Below, piece by piece: positions 41,996 to 49,799 of a stretch of DNA of 64,000 bases. How positions within the stretch are numbered: position 1 is the stretch's first letter; each line of letters begins with the position of its first letter. Below the pieces are notes generated by a model, which was not told the origin of the DNA, searched no databases, and saw only the letters and a list, made by a program, of their open reading frames with translations. The DNA is taken from the NCBI GenBank assembly GCA_958295895.1, contig CATQHI010000005.1, positions 1 to 64,000 on the forward strand, given 5' to 3'. The stretch is from Saprospiraceae bacterium. GTDB taxonomy: Bacteria; Bacteroidota; Bacteroidia; Chitinophagales; Saprospiraceae. A program made the position numbers and the translations under genes.

Positions 41996-42439
41996 ATGAC
42001 CCTCGGCATCGCTACCGATCACGGAGGCATCGAACTTAAGCAGCAGCTCCAGCAGTACCTCGAAGAACAGGGCTACACCGTACGCGACTTCGGTGCCTTC
42101 GATTATGACGCTCAGGACGACTTCCCCGACTTTGTGGTGCCCCTGGCCCGTGCCGTCGGATTGGGCGAGGTGGAGCGCGGCGTAGCCGTCTGCGGCAGTG
42201 GGGTAGGGGCCAGTATTGCCGCCAACAAAATTAAGAACGTGCGCGCCTGCCTTATCAACGAGACCTACTCCGCCCGTCAGGGCGTCGAGCACGACGATAT
42301 GAATATGATCTGCCTCGGCGGCCGTGTGATCGGTATCGCGCTGGCTAAGGAGCTGCTCGACAACTTCGTGGGGGCGGAGTATCAGGGCCTGCCCCGCCAG
42401 CTCCGCCGCATGGGTAAGGTGGCTGAGCTGGAAAAATAA
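41996..42439 (+). CDS. rpiB: Ribose-5-phosphate isomerase B
   Basis: Interconverts ribose-5-phosphate and ribulose-5-phosphate. The 147-residue protein has the RpiB/LacAB pattern: MTLGIATDHGGIELKQQL, TVRDFGAF, GVAVCGSGVGASIAANKIKNVRACLINETYSARQGVEHDDMNMICLGGRVIG (catalytic Cys in the CGSG loop), then the phosphate-binding Arg residues in the C-terminal helix. ATG 41996 is used; the in-frame upstream extension is only antisense to zwf. Divergent from zwf with a 97-base shared promoter region; gnd is downstream beyond a broken membrane-protein gene. The C-terminus KVAELEK is normal. LacA/LacB is unlikely outside a galactose cluster. Confidence 0.94.
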   Translation: MTLGIATDHGGIELKQQLQQYLEEQGYTVRDFGAFDYDAQDDFPDFVVPLARAVGLGEVERGVAVCGSGVGASIAANKIKNVRACLINETYSARQGVEHDDMNMICLGGRVIGIALAKELLDNFVGAEYQGLPRQLRRMGKVAELEK

Positions 42440-42441
42440 GT

Positions 42442-42461
42442 GGGCGGGGCCGCAGGTGCAA
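42442..42461 (+). repeat. Dispersed GGCGGGGMCGCAGGTGCA motif, copy 9
   Basis: GGGCGGGGCCGCAGGTGCAA between rpiB and the next gene; its final A is the A of that gene's ATG (42461). Confidence 0.75.
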
Positions 42462-43800
42462 TGAGTTCAAACAAAGCGCAATGACCGGAGAAGCTCGGCT
42501 CCTGGCTAGATAACCTCCAGCAGGAGAGCTGGCAGCTGGAGCTTCTCATCAGTGGCTTTGCGATTTTCTTACTCATTGGGGGCTACGGTCCGTTTGCCGA
42601 GCTGTCTGGTACACTAGACAGATTGCTGCTGCAGTCGGAGCAGTTTCGTGCCCTCATGATTTCCTACTACGTGCTGCGCACCGCTTACGTGGTGCTACTG
42701 ATCTGCCTCATCATTCACGTACTGCTGCGCGGCGTCTGGATCGCGGCGATCGGCCTGCGGTACGTGTCGGGAGATATCGACTACGCCAAGCTTCGTTACC
42801 AGCCCCGCTTTACTGACTGGCTGGCCCACCACATAGGGAGCTTCGACGACTACATCGAGCGGCTGGAGCGCTACTGTAGCATCCTGTTTTCGGTAGCTTT
42901 CCTGATCATTTTCTGCTTCCTCAGCTTAGTGACCTACATGCTGGTCACCGTGGTCTTGCGCTTCGTATTTAGCTGGGGGGGGCGAGGTCGACTGGCAGCA
43001 TAACGGGCTATTCGGAGGCAGTGTCGTGGGCCTAATTTCGCTGCTTTTGGGCTTTATCTACTTCATCGATTTCCTTACGCTCGGTTTCTTCAAGCGCAAT
43101 CGCTTTACCGCCCGGGTGTACTATCCCCTGTACCGACTCATGGGCTGGGCCACGCTGTCGAGTCTTTACCGGCCGCTGTACCATAACCTGGTCGATAACC
43201 GCTTCGGTCGCCGGTTCGCGCGGTTGCTGCCCGCGGCCATTGTGGTGGCCCTATTGGTGGTATCGCTACAGTTCGTCGATGCCCCCTACTTTCCCGCCTA
43301 CAACCGTGATGGTAACCCATACCATTAATGCGAACAACTACGACGATATCGTGCCCGACCCCGGGGGCATTTTACGGTCGCCGAGTCTTCACGGTAAGTA
43401 CCCCGCCAATAACTACGTCGAACTCTTCGTACCGTACTTACCGATCTACAACGACCGGGTCATCCGGCGGGAGTTTCCCGATCTGGCGGTGAGCCGCTAC
43501 GCGGGGCTTAAACTACGCGGGGCCTTCAATGCCGGTACGCTACACAACGCCGAGGCCGACTATCCCGCCCTGCTCCGCGCACTCGGTAGTCTGCACCGCC
43601 TCACCGTCGATGGGCAGCCGGTACCGGGAGTAGATCCCCGCTTCCACTATCACCCCACCCGCGAGCAGGCAGGGCTTCCGTACCTGGTGCCCACCCACAA
43701 CCTAGCTGTGGGAGAGCACACCCTTCTTCTCGAAACGTCTTACCTCACCGCCGATACGCTGCGCTGGGCGGATTACGGAGCTATCTACTTCTATAAGTAG
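42461..43800 (+). pseudogene. Polytopic membrane protein gene broken by a stop codon and two frameshifts
   Basis: Joined conceptually, this is a 440-residue membrane protein of unknown function with about six hydrophobic segments and a soluble C-terminal domain. ATG 42461 reads MSSNKAQ, then in-frame TGA (42482-42484), then PEKLGSWLDNLQQESWQLELLISGFAIFLLIGG without any alternative start codon nearby. The frame shifts by one at the G8 run 42975-42982 (FVFSWGG to EVDWQHNGLFGG). It shifts again near 43322 (DGNPY to INANNYDDIVPDPGG), and the last part is open to TAG at 43798-43800. Both indels look like one extra base. Candidate partial translations (42656-43003, 43026-43328, 43240-43800) are fragments of this one gene. 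The DNLQQESWQLELL beginning looks like a conserved Bacteroidota hypothetical family. Sequencing error or real decay cannot be separated here. Confidence 0.75.
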
Positions 43801-43910
43801 CTTGCCACTAGCTCCGCACCAGCGCCCCCGCCCCCCTATCCCGCCCGTGAACACTCAGCCCCATTTTACCTTACCGCTAGCGTACCTTACCACTAAAATC
43901 AGCACCCCAC

Positions 43911-45413
43911 ATGGACCAGCAACTGTATGACTTCGGCATGATCGGCCTCGGCGTAATGGGCCGCAATTTTCTTCTCAACGTAGCCGACGACGGCTACGGC
44001 GCACTCGGCACCGACATCAACGAGGAATCGGTCAGCGCCCTCAACGAGGAGGGAAAGGAGATGCGCGTAAAGGGTGTGAGTACCCAGAAAGAATTCGTAA
44101 GCCTGCTGAGTAAGCCGCGTAAGATCATGATGCTGGTGCCGGCCGGCTCCATCGTCGATAAGGTGATCGAGGGCCTGTTGCCGCTGATTGACGAGGGCGA
44201 TGTCATCATTGACGGCGGCAATAGCCACTACGACGATACCAACCGACGCTACGAGTACCTAAAGACCAAAAACATTCGCTTCCTGGGGGCCGGTGTGTCC
44301 GGTGGTGCGAAGGGCGCCCGCCTGGGTCCGAGTATCATGCCCGGCGGCGACCGCTCGGCCTGGGAAGTCGTGAAGCCCATCCTAGAAACCGTAGCCGCTA
44401 AGGTGAACGGGGAGCCCTGCGTCACCTACATCGGCGAGAGCAGCAGCGGCCACTACGTAAAGATGGTGCACAATGGCATCGAGTACGGACTCATGCAGCT
44501 CATCGCCGAGGCCTACGACATCCTCAAGCGCGTGGGCGGCATGGGTAACGACGAGATGTCGGAGCTCTTCGCCAAGTGGAATAAGGGACGGCTGAATAGC
44601 TACCTGATCGAAATTAGCGCTTCCATCCTGAAGCGGCGCGACGACCAGACCGACGAGCACCTGCTCGACGTCATCCTCGACAAGGCCAAGCAGAAGGGCA
44701 CCGGGAAGTGGACCAGCCAGTCGGCCATGGACCTCGGCGTGCCCGTGCCCACGATCGACTGCGCGGTGACCATGCGCGCTATTTCGGCCTTCAAGGAGTA
44801 CCGGCAGGATAACAGCAAACTCTACGTCGATATTCACCCCGAGCTGCCCGATCTGCACGGAGAGGGACTGGCCGAGTCGGTCGAAAAGGCACTCTACTTC
44901 AGCTTCATCACCTGCTACGCCCAGGGCATGCAGCTGCTGGCGGAGGCGAGCGTGGATATGAAGTACGACCTCGATCTGGAGGGCATCGCCCGCATCTGGC
45001 GCGGCGGCTGCATCATCCGGGCCGAGATGCTAGAGAAAATTCGCCACGCCTACGGTACCCGCGAGGGGCTGAAGAATATGATGGCTACCGAGGAGTTCCG
45101 CCACGACCTCTTCGACTGCCGCGAGGCCATTGTCGAAGTGACCCACCAGGCCAGCGAGCGCGGGGTGCCTACCATGTGTATGAGTACCTCGCTACAGTAC
45201 TTCGACGCCTTCCGCTCCGAGCGGCTACCGCTGAATATGGTGCAGGCCCAGCGGGACTACTTCGGCTCGCATACCTACGAGCGGCTGGACCAGAAGGGCG
45301 TGTTCCACACCGCCTGGGACGCCCAGGTCATTCACAAGGCGGGCGACGAAACGGACCGCCTGGGCCCCAAGGAGACCGGAGTCGTAGACCCCACCGATAC
45401 TCAGAAGGCCTAG
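43911..45413 (+). CDS. gnd: 6-phosphogluconate dehydrogenase, decarboxylating
   Basis: Oxidatively decarboxylates 6-phosphogluconate to ribulose-5-phosphate with NADP+. The 500-residue protein has the Rossmann start FGMIGLGVMGRNFLLNVAD, DGGNSHYDDTNRRY, GAGVSGGAKGARLGPSIMPGG, the active-site HYVKMVHNGIEYGLMQLIAEAYDIL, and IWRGGCIIRAEMLEKI. The long C-terminal helical domain ends with GSHTYERLDQKGVFHTAW. This is the long dimeric type (about 480-500 residues). It sits 110 bases downstream of the broken membrane-protein gene and within 2 kb of zwf and rpiB. Its own promoter is probably in that gap. Assignment is very secure. Confidence 0.96.
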   Translation: MDQQLYDFGMIGLGVMGRNFLLNVADDGYGALGTDINEESVSALNEEGKEMRVKGVSTQKEFVSLLSKPRKIMMLVPAGSIVDKVIEGLLPLIDEGDVIIDGGNSHYDDTNRRYEYLKTKNIRFLGAGVSGGAKGARLGPSIMPGGDRSAWEVVKPILETVAAKVNGEPCVTYIGESSSGHYVKMVHNGIEYGLMQLIAEAYDILKRVGGMGNDEMSELFAKWNKGRLNSYLIEISASILKRRDDQTDEHLLDVILDKAKQKGTGKWTSQSAMDLGVPVPTIDCAVTMRAISAFKEYRQDNSKLYVDIHPELPDLHGEGLAESVEKALYFSFITCYAQGMQLLAEASVDMKYDLDLEGIARIWRGGCIIRAEMLEKIRHAYGTREGLKNMMATEEFRHDLFDCREAIVEVTHQASERGVPTMCMSTSLQYFDAFRSERLPLNMVQAQRDYFGSHTYERLDQKGVFHTAWDAQVIHKAGDETDRLGPKETGVVDPTDTQKA

Positions 45414-45540
45414 CACTACCCGGGGCTATAAATTCAATGTAGCTACAATTAATTTTAGTGTATCGTTCAACCTAGCCGGTGCTGGGCGGTTTGCTCTGTA
45501 CTGACTGCGACGCTGCGGTCCTCACCAAATTACGCAACAC

Positions 45541-46194
45541 ATGTTACGCTACCTATCCCTTTTTGCCTTTGCCGCCGTGCTCACCGCCTGCGGCCCCTCG
45601 GGTACCGAGGTGGAATCTTCCGATGCCCAGACCGAGAATACTGCTGCCCAGGCGTCCGCCACCTATGCCATCGACGCTCAAGCCAGTACGGTCGAGTGGG
45701 AGGGTACCAAGCTCATCGGCGGTGGCCACCAGGGCACGATCCCCATCACCCAGGGCAACCTGGAGGTAGATGGTAGCTCGCTCGTCGGCGGCGAAGTGAC
45801 CCTCGACATCACCGGCCTGAAAAACGCCGATCTCGATGAGGAGGGCAAAGCTAAGCTAGAAGGCCACCTCAAGAGTGCCGACTTCTTTGACGTAGCCCAG
45901 CACCCCTCGGCGAAATTCGTCATCACTAACGCCACCCCGGCCGCAAATGCCGAGGATGGCCACAATTACGACATCACCGGCAACCTGACCCTCAAGGGGG
46001 TATCGCGTAGCATCACCATCCCCGCCACGGTCACCATGAGCGACAGCCGCATCGAGGCCACTACGCCCGACTTCGTGATCGACCGCACCGAGTGGGGTAT
46101 GGAGTACGGCTCCGGCGGCATCGAGGGCATCGCTCAGGACAATATCATTAACGACGAGGTGGGCCTGAAGCTGAACCTGGTAGCGATGAAGTAG
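45541..46194 (+). CDS. YceI-family lipoprotein
   Basis: A 217-residue lipoprotein with a YceI lipocalin-like domain, which binds isoprenoid-type ligands in characterised relatives. The lipoprotein signal is MLRYLSLFAFAAVLTAC followed by an acidic linker (about 19-45). The domain runs from YAIDAQASTVEWEGTKLIGGGHQGTIPI through DITGLKNADLDEEGKAKLEGHLKSADFFDVAQHPSAKFVIT and ITGNLTLKGVSRSITIPATV to LKLNLVAMK, matching the whole family. It is monocistronic, followed by a CACAGAG repeat element and a strong intrinsic terminator at 46281-46314. It is presumably anchored to a membrane facing the periplasm. Confidence 0.92.
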   Translation: MLRYLSLFAFAAVLTACGPSGTEVESSDAQTENTAAQASATYAIDAQASTVEWEGTKLIGGGHQGTIPITQGNLEVDGSSLVGGEVTLDITGLKNADLDEEGKAKLEGHLKSADFFDVAQHPSAKFVITNATPAANAEDGHNYDITGNLTLKGVSRSITIPATVTMSDSRIEATTPDFVIDRTEWGMEYGSGGIEGIAQDNIINDEVGLKLNLVAMK

Positions 46195-46230
46195 TGTGAG
46201 TGCAGTTTGTGCACTCTTGTGTGATAGGTT

Positions 46231-46275
46231 TTAACCACACAGTTACACGGAGGGAAGCACAGAGTATCACAGATT
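46231..46275 (+). repeat. CACAGAG-type repeat element
   Basis: TTAACCACACAGTTACACGG, then AGGGAAGCACAGAGTATCACAG, a pattern of roughly 12-base CACAG units also seen in the large inverted repeat at 62935-63006. It lies between the YceI gene and its terminator. Confidence 0.55.
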
Positions 46276-46280
46276 TAGGA

Positions 46281-46314
46281 GAGGTCAGTCGCAGGTTGTG
46301 ACTGACCTCTTTTT
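46281..46314 (+). terminator. Intrinsic terminator of the YceI gene
   Basis: GAGGTCAGTC (46281-46290) pairs perfectly with GACTGACCTC (46300-46309) around a 9-base loop, then TTTTT. Confidence 0.85.
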
Positions 46315-46388
46315 GTATATGCCTCCTACAGCACTACTAGGTGCTGACCTCTGCTTACCTCCCTATCGCGACGGCTCTGTGGCTTATA

Positions 46389-46412
46389 CATCAGGGCCCC
46401 CTACCCCTGATG
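46389..46412. repeat. Hairpin with CCCCCTAC loop
   Basis: CATCAGGG (46389-46396) and CCCTGATG (46405-46412) enclose CCCCCTAC and are followed by ACGC. The same loop style and 3' flank occur with a different stem at 63075-63098. Confidence 0.5.
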
Positions 46413-46494
46413 ACGCGTGTGAAGCCCTCTGTGTAGGCTGAAAGCCGCTCCGTGGTGAGCCCTCTGCCGCTTTCCCAAACCCCTCCACCAGTCC

Positions 46495-46503
46495 TACCTT
46501 TGC
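46495..46503 (+). promoter_or_regulatory. -7 box (TACCTTTGC) of tsaE
   Basis: Consensus TAnnTTTG element ending four bases before ATG 46507; predicts a leaderless or nearly leaderless transcript. Confidence 0.5.
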
Positions 46504-46506
46504 TAG

Positions 46507-46929
46507 ATGGACCACTGGTACACCCTAGCCGACCTACCCACCCTAGCCGACCAGCTCCTCCACGACTACCCACCCCCTCGTATCTACGCCCTAGAAGGTG
46601 AGCTAGGCACCGGCAAAACTACCCTAGTCACCCAACTTTGCCGCCAGCTCGGCGTAAAGGAGCCCATCTCAAGCCCCACCTACAGCATAGTCAACGAGTA
46701 CACCGGAGCCATCGACGTGGTCTATCACCTCGATTGCTACCGCCTGGAGAATATAAGCGAGGCCATTGACGCAGGGCTAGAGGAGCTCCTAGACGGGGCC
46801 GCAGGTGCCGTATTCGTAGAATGGCCGGCGGTCATAGAACCCTTATTGCCCCCCGGCGTTGTTTTTCTGCGCCTGTACCACGATCCGGCAGGGGAGGGGC
46901 GGCGGCGCATCCACGTCACCACCGGCTAG
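46507..46929 (+). CDS. tsaE: tRNA t6A37 biosynthesis ATPase TsaE
   Basis: P-loop ATPase that cycles the TsaB-TsaD-TsaE complex making N6-threonylcarbamoyladenosine at tRNA position 37. The 140-residue protein shows the Walker A in LEGELGTGKTTLVTQL, the TsaE motif SSPTYSIVNEY, HLDCYRLENISEAIDAGLEELL and VFVEWPAVIEPLLP. The ATG at 46507 follows a -7 box at once. Copy 10 of the dispersed motif encodes Asp-Gly-Ala-Ala-Gly-Ala between the helical segment and the VFVEWP strand, a loop that tolerates change. The alanine dehydrogenase gene follows after 15 bases, so the two are probably co-transcribed. Confidence 0.93.
   Translation: MDHWYTLADLPTLADQLLHDYPPPRIYALEGELGTGKTTLVTQLCRQLGVKEPISSPTYSIVNEYTGAIDVVYHLDCYRLENISEAIDAGLEELLDGAAGAVFVEWPAVIEPLLPPGVVFLRLYHDPAGEGRRRIHVTTG
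46792..46810 (+). repeat. Dispersed GGCGGGGMCGCAGGTGCA motif, copy 10
   Basis: GACGGGGCCGCAGGTGCCG inside tsaE, read as Asp-Gly-Ala-Ala-Gly-Ala. Confidence 0.65.
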
Positions 46930-46944
46930 CCCGTAAGCTAATCC

Positions 46945-48180
46945 ATGAGCAGTAAGGATAAGGAAAAGATCGACCTCCCGAAGGAGCTCACCTCGGGCTA
47001 CGCCCAAACCCAGACGGAAACCCTGGCCATCGAGACGCGCGCCGAGGAGTTGTTCATTGGTATACCTAAGGAGATCACGCTGCAGGAAAAGCGCGTTGCC
47101 CTAGTGCCCAGTGGCGTCCATAACCTGACTACCCGCGGCCACCGCGTCTTACTCGAAACCCAGGCCGGTGAGCCCAGCAGCTTTAGCGATCACGACTACA
47201 GCGAGTGCGGCGCCGAGATCGCCTACTCCGCCCAGGAAGTGTACCGCAAGGCCCGCGTGATCATCAAGGTGGCCCCGCCCACCCTCGACGAGATCGAGAT
47301 GATGCAGGAGGGCTCCATCCTGATCTCCCCCCTGCAGCTGCCCATCATCAACGCCGATTACCTCTACCGCCTCAAGCACAAGCGCATCATCGCCCTGGCG
47401 ATGGAATACATGCAGGACGAGGAGGGCAGCTTCCCCATCGTGCGCATCATGAGCGAGATGGCCGGGGTCAGCGCCATCCAGACCGCCGCCGAGTTGCTCA
47501 GCACCAGCCACGGCGGACCCGGCGTACTCCTGGGCGGTATCTCCGGCGTCCCTAGCGCCAAGGTGGTCATCCTGGGGGGCGGGGTCGTAGCCGAGTACGC
47601 CACCCGGGCCGCCATAGGTATGGGGGCCGAAGTACGCATCTTCGACGATAACATCCACAAGCTCATGCGACTGCAGAACTCAGTGGGTCGCCAGCTCTAT
47701 ACCTCGGCCATGAATCCGGTCTATCTGCGCCGCGAGCTGCTCGATGCCGACGTAGCCATCGGAGCCATCCACGCCGAGCACGGTCGGGCCCCCGTCGTCG
47801 TGAGCGAAGACATGGTGCGTGGCATGAAGCCCCACAGCGTCATCATCGACGTCAGCATCGACCAGGGCGGCTGCTTCGCCACCAGCGAGCTCACCAGTCT
47901 GGACCGCCCCACCTTCGTCAAGTACGACATCATTCACTACTGCGTGCCCAACATCGCCAGCCGGGTGGGTCGTACGGCCTCCATCGCGGTGAGCAATATT
48001 CTTACCCCCATCCTACTCCGTGCCGAGGGGGCCCGCAACTTCGAGCACTTCCTCTTCCAGCACAGCGGTCTGCGCCATGGCATCTACACCTTCCGGGGTT
48101 GCCTCACCAACCGCTACCTCGGCCAGCGCTTCGAGATGCGCCACACTGACATCGACCTGCTGATGACTAGCGGCATGTAA
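46945..48180 (+). CDS. ald: Alanine dehydrogenase
   Basis: NAD-dependent interconversion of L-alanine and pyruvate plus ammonia. The 411-residue protein has an N-terminal catalytic domain (FIGIPKEITLQEKRVALVPSGVHNLTTRGHRVLLETQAG) and a Rossmann domain (AKVVILGGGVVAEYATRAAIGMGAEVRIFD). The family's C-terminal region follows, with VSIDQGGCFATSELTSLDRPTFVKYDIIHYCVPNIASRVGRTAS. It carries about 40 extra N-terminal residues compared with textbook Ald, as is usual in Bacteroidota homologues. It follows tsaE by 15 bases. Its TAA stop abuts the TGA of the GHMP kinase gene (TAATCA). A saccharopine or transhydrogenase function is excluded by the PNI/DQGG signatures, though substrate preference is not certain. 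Confidence 0.88.
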   Translation: MSSKDKEKIDLPKELTSGYAQTQTETLAIETRAEELFIGIPKEITLQEKRVALVPSGVHNLTTRGHRVLLETQAGEPSSFSDHDYSECGAEIAYSAQEVYRKARVIIKVAPPTLDEIEMMQEGSILISPLQLPIINADYLYRLKHKRIIALAMEYMQDEEGSFPIVRIMSEMAGVSAIQTAAELLSTSHGGPGVLLGGISGVPSAKVVILGGGVVAEYATRAAIGMGAEVRIFDDNIHKLMRLQNSVGRQLYTSAMNPVYLRRELLDADVAIGAIHAEHGRAPVVVSEDMVRGMKPHSVIIDVSIDQGGCFATSELTSLDRPTFVKYDIIHYCVPNIASRVGRTASIAVSNILTPILLRAEGARNFEHFLFQHSGLRHGIYTFRGCLTNRYLGQRFEMRHTDIDLLMTSGM

Positions 48181-49020
48181 TCAGAGCCAGTAAAGTCGAT
48201 CACCAAAAATAGCCTCCGCCCTAGCCTCATCCTGGGCAAGCCCCAGTAGCATGCCCCCGCCGCCCGCACCGCAGAGTTTGAGCCGGTAGGCCTGTCCGCC
48301 ATTCCATAGGTCGTGAAACTCTACCGGTACGAGGTAGGGAAAGTTGGGGAGCTGGTACACCGATATCTCGCTAAACGCCCCGTAAAGCGCATTCCGGTCA
48401 CCGTTCAGCAGGGCCGTAATGGCCCGCTCGTTCGGCTCCATCCACCCGCTGCGGATATCGGGCACTAGCCCCCCGTCGACCGCCTGGGTGAACCGCCAGA
48501 TAAGGTCGCTCGCACTACGCGTGACCCCGGTGTCGACCAGGAAAAAACCCCGCTGCCAGCCTTGCGCGAGTTGCACCGCACCTGCGTCCCCGCCCTGGAG
48601 AAGCAGGGGTTGTTGTAGATAGCACACTAGAGGGTCGGTGCCGGAGCTCTCCCCGTGGAAGTGTCGCTCCATCGTAGCCAGCGTACCACGCAAACTTCTC
48701 ATATTCAGCGACTTACCGGCTGTAGTGGCGTAGCGGTCGAATACGGCGGCACATACCGCTCCGCTACTGCCCAGTCCGTAGCCGGTAGGGATATTGCCAT
48801 CCAGGCGTGCACCCTGTTGCAGTTCGGTAGCGAGTCTATCATGATCCAGCAGGTGGGCGGGGACGCAGGTACGCAGGTAATGGCAAAGGCCGAGTAGGCG
48901 GGAGTCCGGTTTCTCCTGCGCCCACTGGATCGTGAACCTCGGGTAGGGCACCGCCAGCCCCCGGCTACCGCATAGGATAATGTGCTCGCCGAAGAGGAGA
49001 ATTTTGGCGGGGTAGGTCAC
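48181..49020 (-). CDS. GHMP-family kinase, mevalonate kinase-like
   Basis: A 279-residue small-molecule kinase. The N-terminal AKILLFGEHIILCGSRGLAVPY is a GHMP start like that of mevalonate kinase (KxILxGEH), GYGLGSSGAVCAAVFDRYA is the phosphate-binding loop, ESSGTDPLVCYLQQ resembles the mevalonate kinase segment, and LKLCGAGGGGMLLGL is the C-terminal glycine motif. I prefer GTG 49020, which overlaps the SDR stop as GTGA, to a TTG three bases upstream. Two dispersed-motif copies lie in it (GGDAGA and CVPA), both in variable loops. It is the last gene of an FMO-SDR-GHMP operon. Mevalonate kinase fits best; galactokinase or homoserine kinase fit less well. Confidence 0.75.
   Translation of the reverse strand: MTYPAKILLFGEHIILCGSRGLAVPYPRFTIQWAQEKPDSRLLGLCHYLRTCVPAHLLDHDRLATELQQGARLDGNIPTGYGLGSSGAVCAAVFDRYATTAGKSLNMRSLRGTLATMERHFHGESSGTDPLVCYLQQPLLLQGGDAGAVQLAQGWQRGFFLVDTGVTRSASDLIWRFTQAVDGGLVPDIRSGWMEPNERAITALLNGDRNALYGAFSEISVYQLPNFPYLVPVEFHDLWNGGQAYRLKLCGAGGGGMLLGLAQDEARAEAIFGDRLYWL
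48578..48595 (-). repeat. Dispersed GGCGGGGMCGCAGGTGCA motif, copy 11
   Basis: Plus strand GCACCTGCGTCCCCGCCC; in the GHMP kinase gene it encodes Gly-Gly-Asp-Ala-Gly-Ala. Confidence 0.7.
48855..48873 (+). repeat. Dispersed GGCGGGGMCGCAGGTGCA motif, copy 12
   Basis: GGGCGGGGACGCAGGTACG, opposite in orientation to copy 11 within the same GHMP kinase gene; it encodes Arg-Thr-Cys-Val-Pro-Ala. Confidence 0.65.
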
Positions 49021-49799
49021 CAACCAATCACCTTACGACTCACCCACTTACGTACCCGGTAGGGAAGTAGCCGGCTTAGGGGGGCAAACACCTTCGTATC
49101 CCGCCCCACGTAGGTGCGGAACTTACCCGTACGCACGATCTTCCAGGTTGCCTCGGCGATGTCGCGGGGGGTGAGCTTGATGTCGGTCGGACGAAGCTTG
49201 CGGTGTACGTTGACGTAATCCAGGACGATGGGGGTGGTGGCGTACATGGGCAGCAGGTCGCTGACGCGGATACCGTCAGCCTCTAGTCCGATGTCGAGAC
49301 TCTCGGAGAAGCTCAGCACGGCCCGCTTGGTGGCCGAGTAGCTGACCAGCTCGGGATTGCCGTGGAGGGCCGAAGCCGAGGCGACGTTGATCAGGTGAGC
49401 TCCCGGAGTGACGCGCAGCAGGGGAATAGCGGCATAGGCTACGTTCATGACTCCGAAGAGATTGACGTCGATGACGCGGCGGTGTTGTTCGATGGGTACA
49501 TCGGTGAAAGCTCCCACTCCGGTAATGCCGGCGTTGTTGAATAATACGCGGAGGTGGCCGCCGGTATGCTCCCCGAAGTGGGCGACGGCCTGGCGGGCGC
49601 CCTCGATGTCGGTGACGTCGAGGCGGGCGTAGCAGGCGTGGTCGGGTCCCCCGAGGTCAGCGGCCAGAATCGCCAGCGCCTCCGGATCGAGATCGTACAG
49701 GCCCACAAACCAGCCTTCGCTAACAAACTTGCGGGCTACCGCCTGACCGAAGCCGCCGGCCGCGCCGGTAATGAAGATGCTTGGTTTAGTGGTGGCCAT
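49017..49799 (-). CDS. Short-chain dehydrogenase/reductase
   Basis: A 260-residue SDR oxidoreductase. The cofactor-binding motif is ITGAAGGFGQAVARKF (TGxxxGxG), the NAG motif is LFNNAGITG, and the catalytic residues are Ser in INVASASALHGN and Tyr-x3-Lys in YSATKRAVLSF. A C-terminal tail with basic residues (LSRLLPYRVRKWVSRKV) suggests membrane proximity. The start ATG overlaps the stop of the FMO-like gene by one base (TGATG), and its own stop overlaps the GHMP kinase start (GTGA), so the three genes are translationally coupled. Its likely substrate is a ketone, alcohol or fatty-acyl derivative handled with the flavin monooxygenase. Exact substrate unknown. Confidence 0.88.
   Translation of the reverse strand: MATTKPSIFITGAAGGFGQAVARKFVSEGWFVGLYDLDPEALAILAADLGGPDHACYARLDVTDIEGARQAVAHFGEHTGGHLRVLFNNAGITGVGAFTDVPIEQHRRVIDVNLFGVMNVAYAAIPLLRVTPGAHLINVASASALHGNPELVSYSATKRAVLSFSESLDIGLEADGIRVSDLLPMYATTPIVLDYVNVHRKLRPTDIKLTPRDIAEATWKIVRTGKFRTYVGRDTKVFAPLSRLLPYRVRKWVSRKVIGW

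Noticed and set aside
45584-45603. CCGCCTGCGGCCCCTCG resembling the dispersed motif in the YceI lipoprotein
   Set aside because: It is the lipobox region (LTACGPSG), which explains the sequence; the core does not match.
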